Source: SOKG01 sp964449845 (GTDB lineage Bacteria; Chloroflexota; Dehalococcoidia; SZUA-161). From it: DNA of 12,950 nt. Below, piece by piece: positions 12,761 to 12,950 of this stretch. The position numbers and the translations under genes were made by a program. Numbering within the stretch: position 1 is the first letter of the stretch; each line of letters starts with the position of its first letter. The stretch covers positions 1-12,950 of the forward strand of contig CAYVES010000054.1 in the NCBI GenBank assembly GCA_964449845.1, given 5' to 3'. The notes under the pieces are model-generated. The model searched no databases, was not told the DNA's origin, and saw only the letters and a list, made by a program, of their open reading frames with translations.

Positions 12761-12806
12761 AAAATCCCCTAAATCCCCCTTTAGAAAAGGGGGACTAAGG
12801 GGGGTT
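12761..12806. repeat. C-rich/G-rich hairpin repeat
   Basis: CCCCCTTT (12775-12782), loop AGA, AAAGGGGG (12786-12793) is a perfect 8-bp stem. It is flanked by AAATCCCCTAAAT on the left and ACTAAGGGGGGTTT on the right, which extend the pairing imperfectly. The pattern resembles a dispersed palindromic repeat common in many bacterial phyla. It could act as a terminator after the DUF364 gene, with the TTT run at its right end, before the next gene starts at 12863. Confidence 0.6.
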
Positions 12807-12862
12807 TGCTGAAACTTGACAGCTGAAGGCTTACTGAATTAGGATGAGAGGAGGTGAGTGAG

Positions 12863-12950
12863 ATGCCATTCGGAAGAGGCTGGTCCGGTTGGGGAGGCAT
12901 GGGTATGGGCCGTGGCATGGGCTTCGGCCGTGGCATGGGTATGGGCCGTG
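12863..12950 (+). CDS. Gly/Met/Arg-rich small protein, 3'-partial
   Basis: The ATG at 12863 has an excellent ribosome site (GAGGAGGTGAG). The 29 complete codons visible read MPFGRGWSGWGG followed by GMGMGR, GMGFGR, GMGMGR. The last part is encoded by three 18-bp tandem repeats (12896-12913, 12914-12931, 12932-12949). The protein is low complexity, and the gene continues beyond the window. Similar Gly/Met-rich small proteins (for example DUF5320-like) often accompany DUF134 and cofactor-assembly genes; the family call here is only a resemblance. Methionine and arginine richness could suit soft-metal binding, which is speculation. Confidence 0.6.
   Translation, partial: MPFGRGWSGWGGMGMGRGMGFGRGMGMGR

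Overview
The window looks like a scaffold piece from an uncultured anaerobic bacterium, most likely a Chloroflexota lineage close to Dehalococcoidia. That placement is inferred from gene content: an archaeal-type fructose-bisphosphate aldolase/phosphatase, a CobO-type corrinoid adenosyltransferase, a DUF134 regulator with a Gly/Arg-rich tail, a DUF364 protein, and dispersed repeats of a kind common in such genomes. It was not tested by phylogeny. A run of 10 Ns at 5798-5807 marks a scaffold join inside a repeat.

Layout. (1) 1-1914, plus strand: a phage or prophage tail-type structural protein, whose 5' end lies outside the window, and a small partner gene. (2) 1915-3209: accessory DNA with a four-helix membrane protein, a short 4-fold beta flower protein on the minus strand, and a repeat element carrying two perfect hairpins. 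(3) 3210-5577, minus strand: a two-gene glycolytic operon of a phosphofructokinase with pyrophosphate-type signature residues and a class II aldolase. (4) 5578-6059: repeats around the N gap, plus a possible gene remnant. (5) 6060-10272, minus strand: a compact five-gene run, cobO - fbp (aldolase/phosphatase) - rdgB - moaA - rnhA/moaC fusion, with a candidate promoter at 10325-10354. (6) 10363-11400: an AT-rich island. It begins with a hairpin-rich non-coding stretch and then holds small membrane-protein ORFs on both strands that overlap antisense in the same codon register. (7) 11370-12950: divergent promoters with identical hexamers, one reading left into an unlisted 50-residue membrane protein and one reading right into DUF134 regulator - DUF364 protein - Gly/Met-rich protein, which runs off the right edge.

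How the genes fit together. The phosphofructokinase/aldolase pair and the aldolase/phosphatase cover both directions through fructose-1,6-bisphosphate. MoaA and the MoaC half of the fusion catalyse the two consecutive steps from GTP to cyclic pyranopterin monophosphate, the start of molybdopterin synthesis. CobO makes adenosyl-corrinoids and RdgB clears damaged purine nucleotides. The DUF134/DUF364/Gly-Met-rich cluster has the look of a metal-handling module.

The points most worth following are the RNase HI-MoaC fusion, the divergent promoter pair with the 50-residue membrane gene, the in-register sense/antisense membrane ORFs, and the hairpin-rich leader-like region at 10363-10507.
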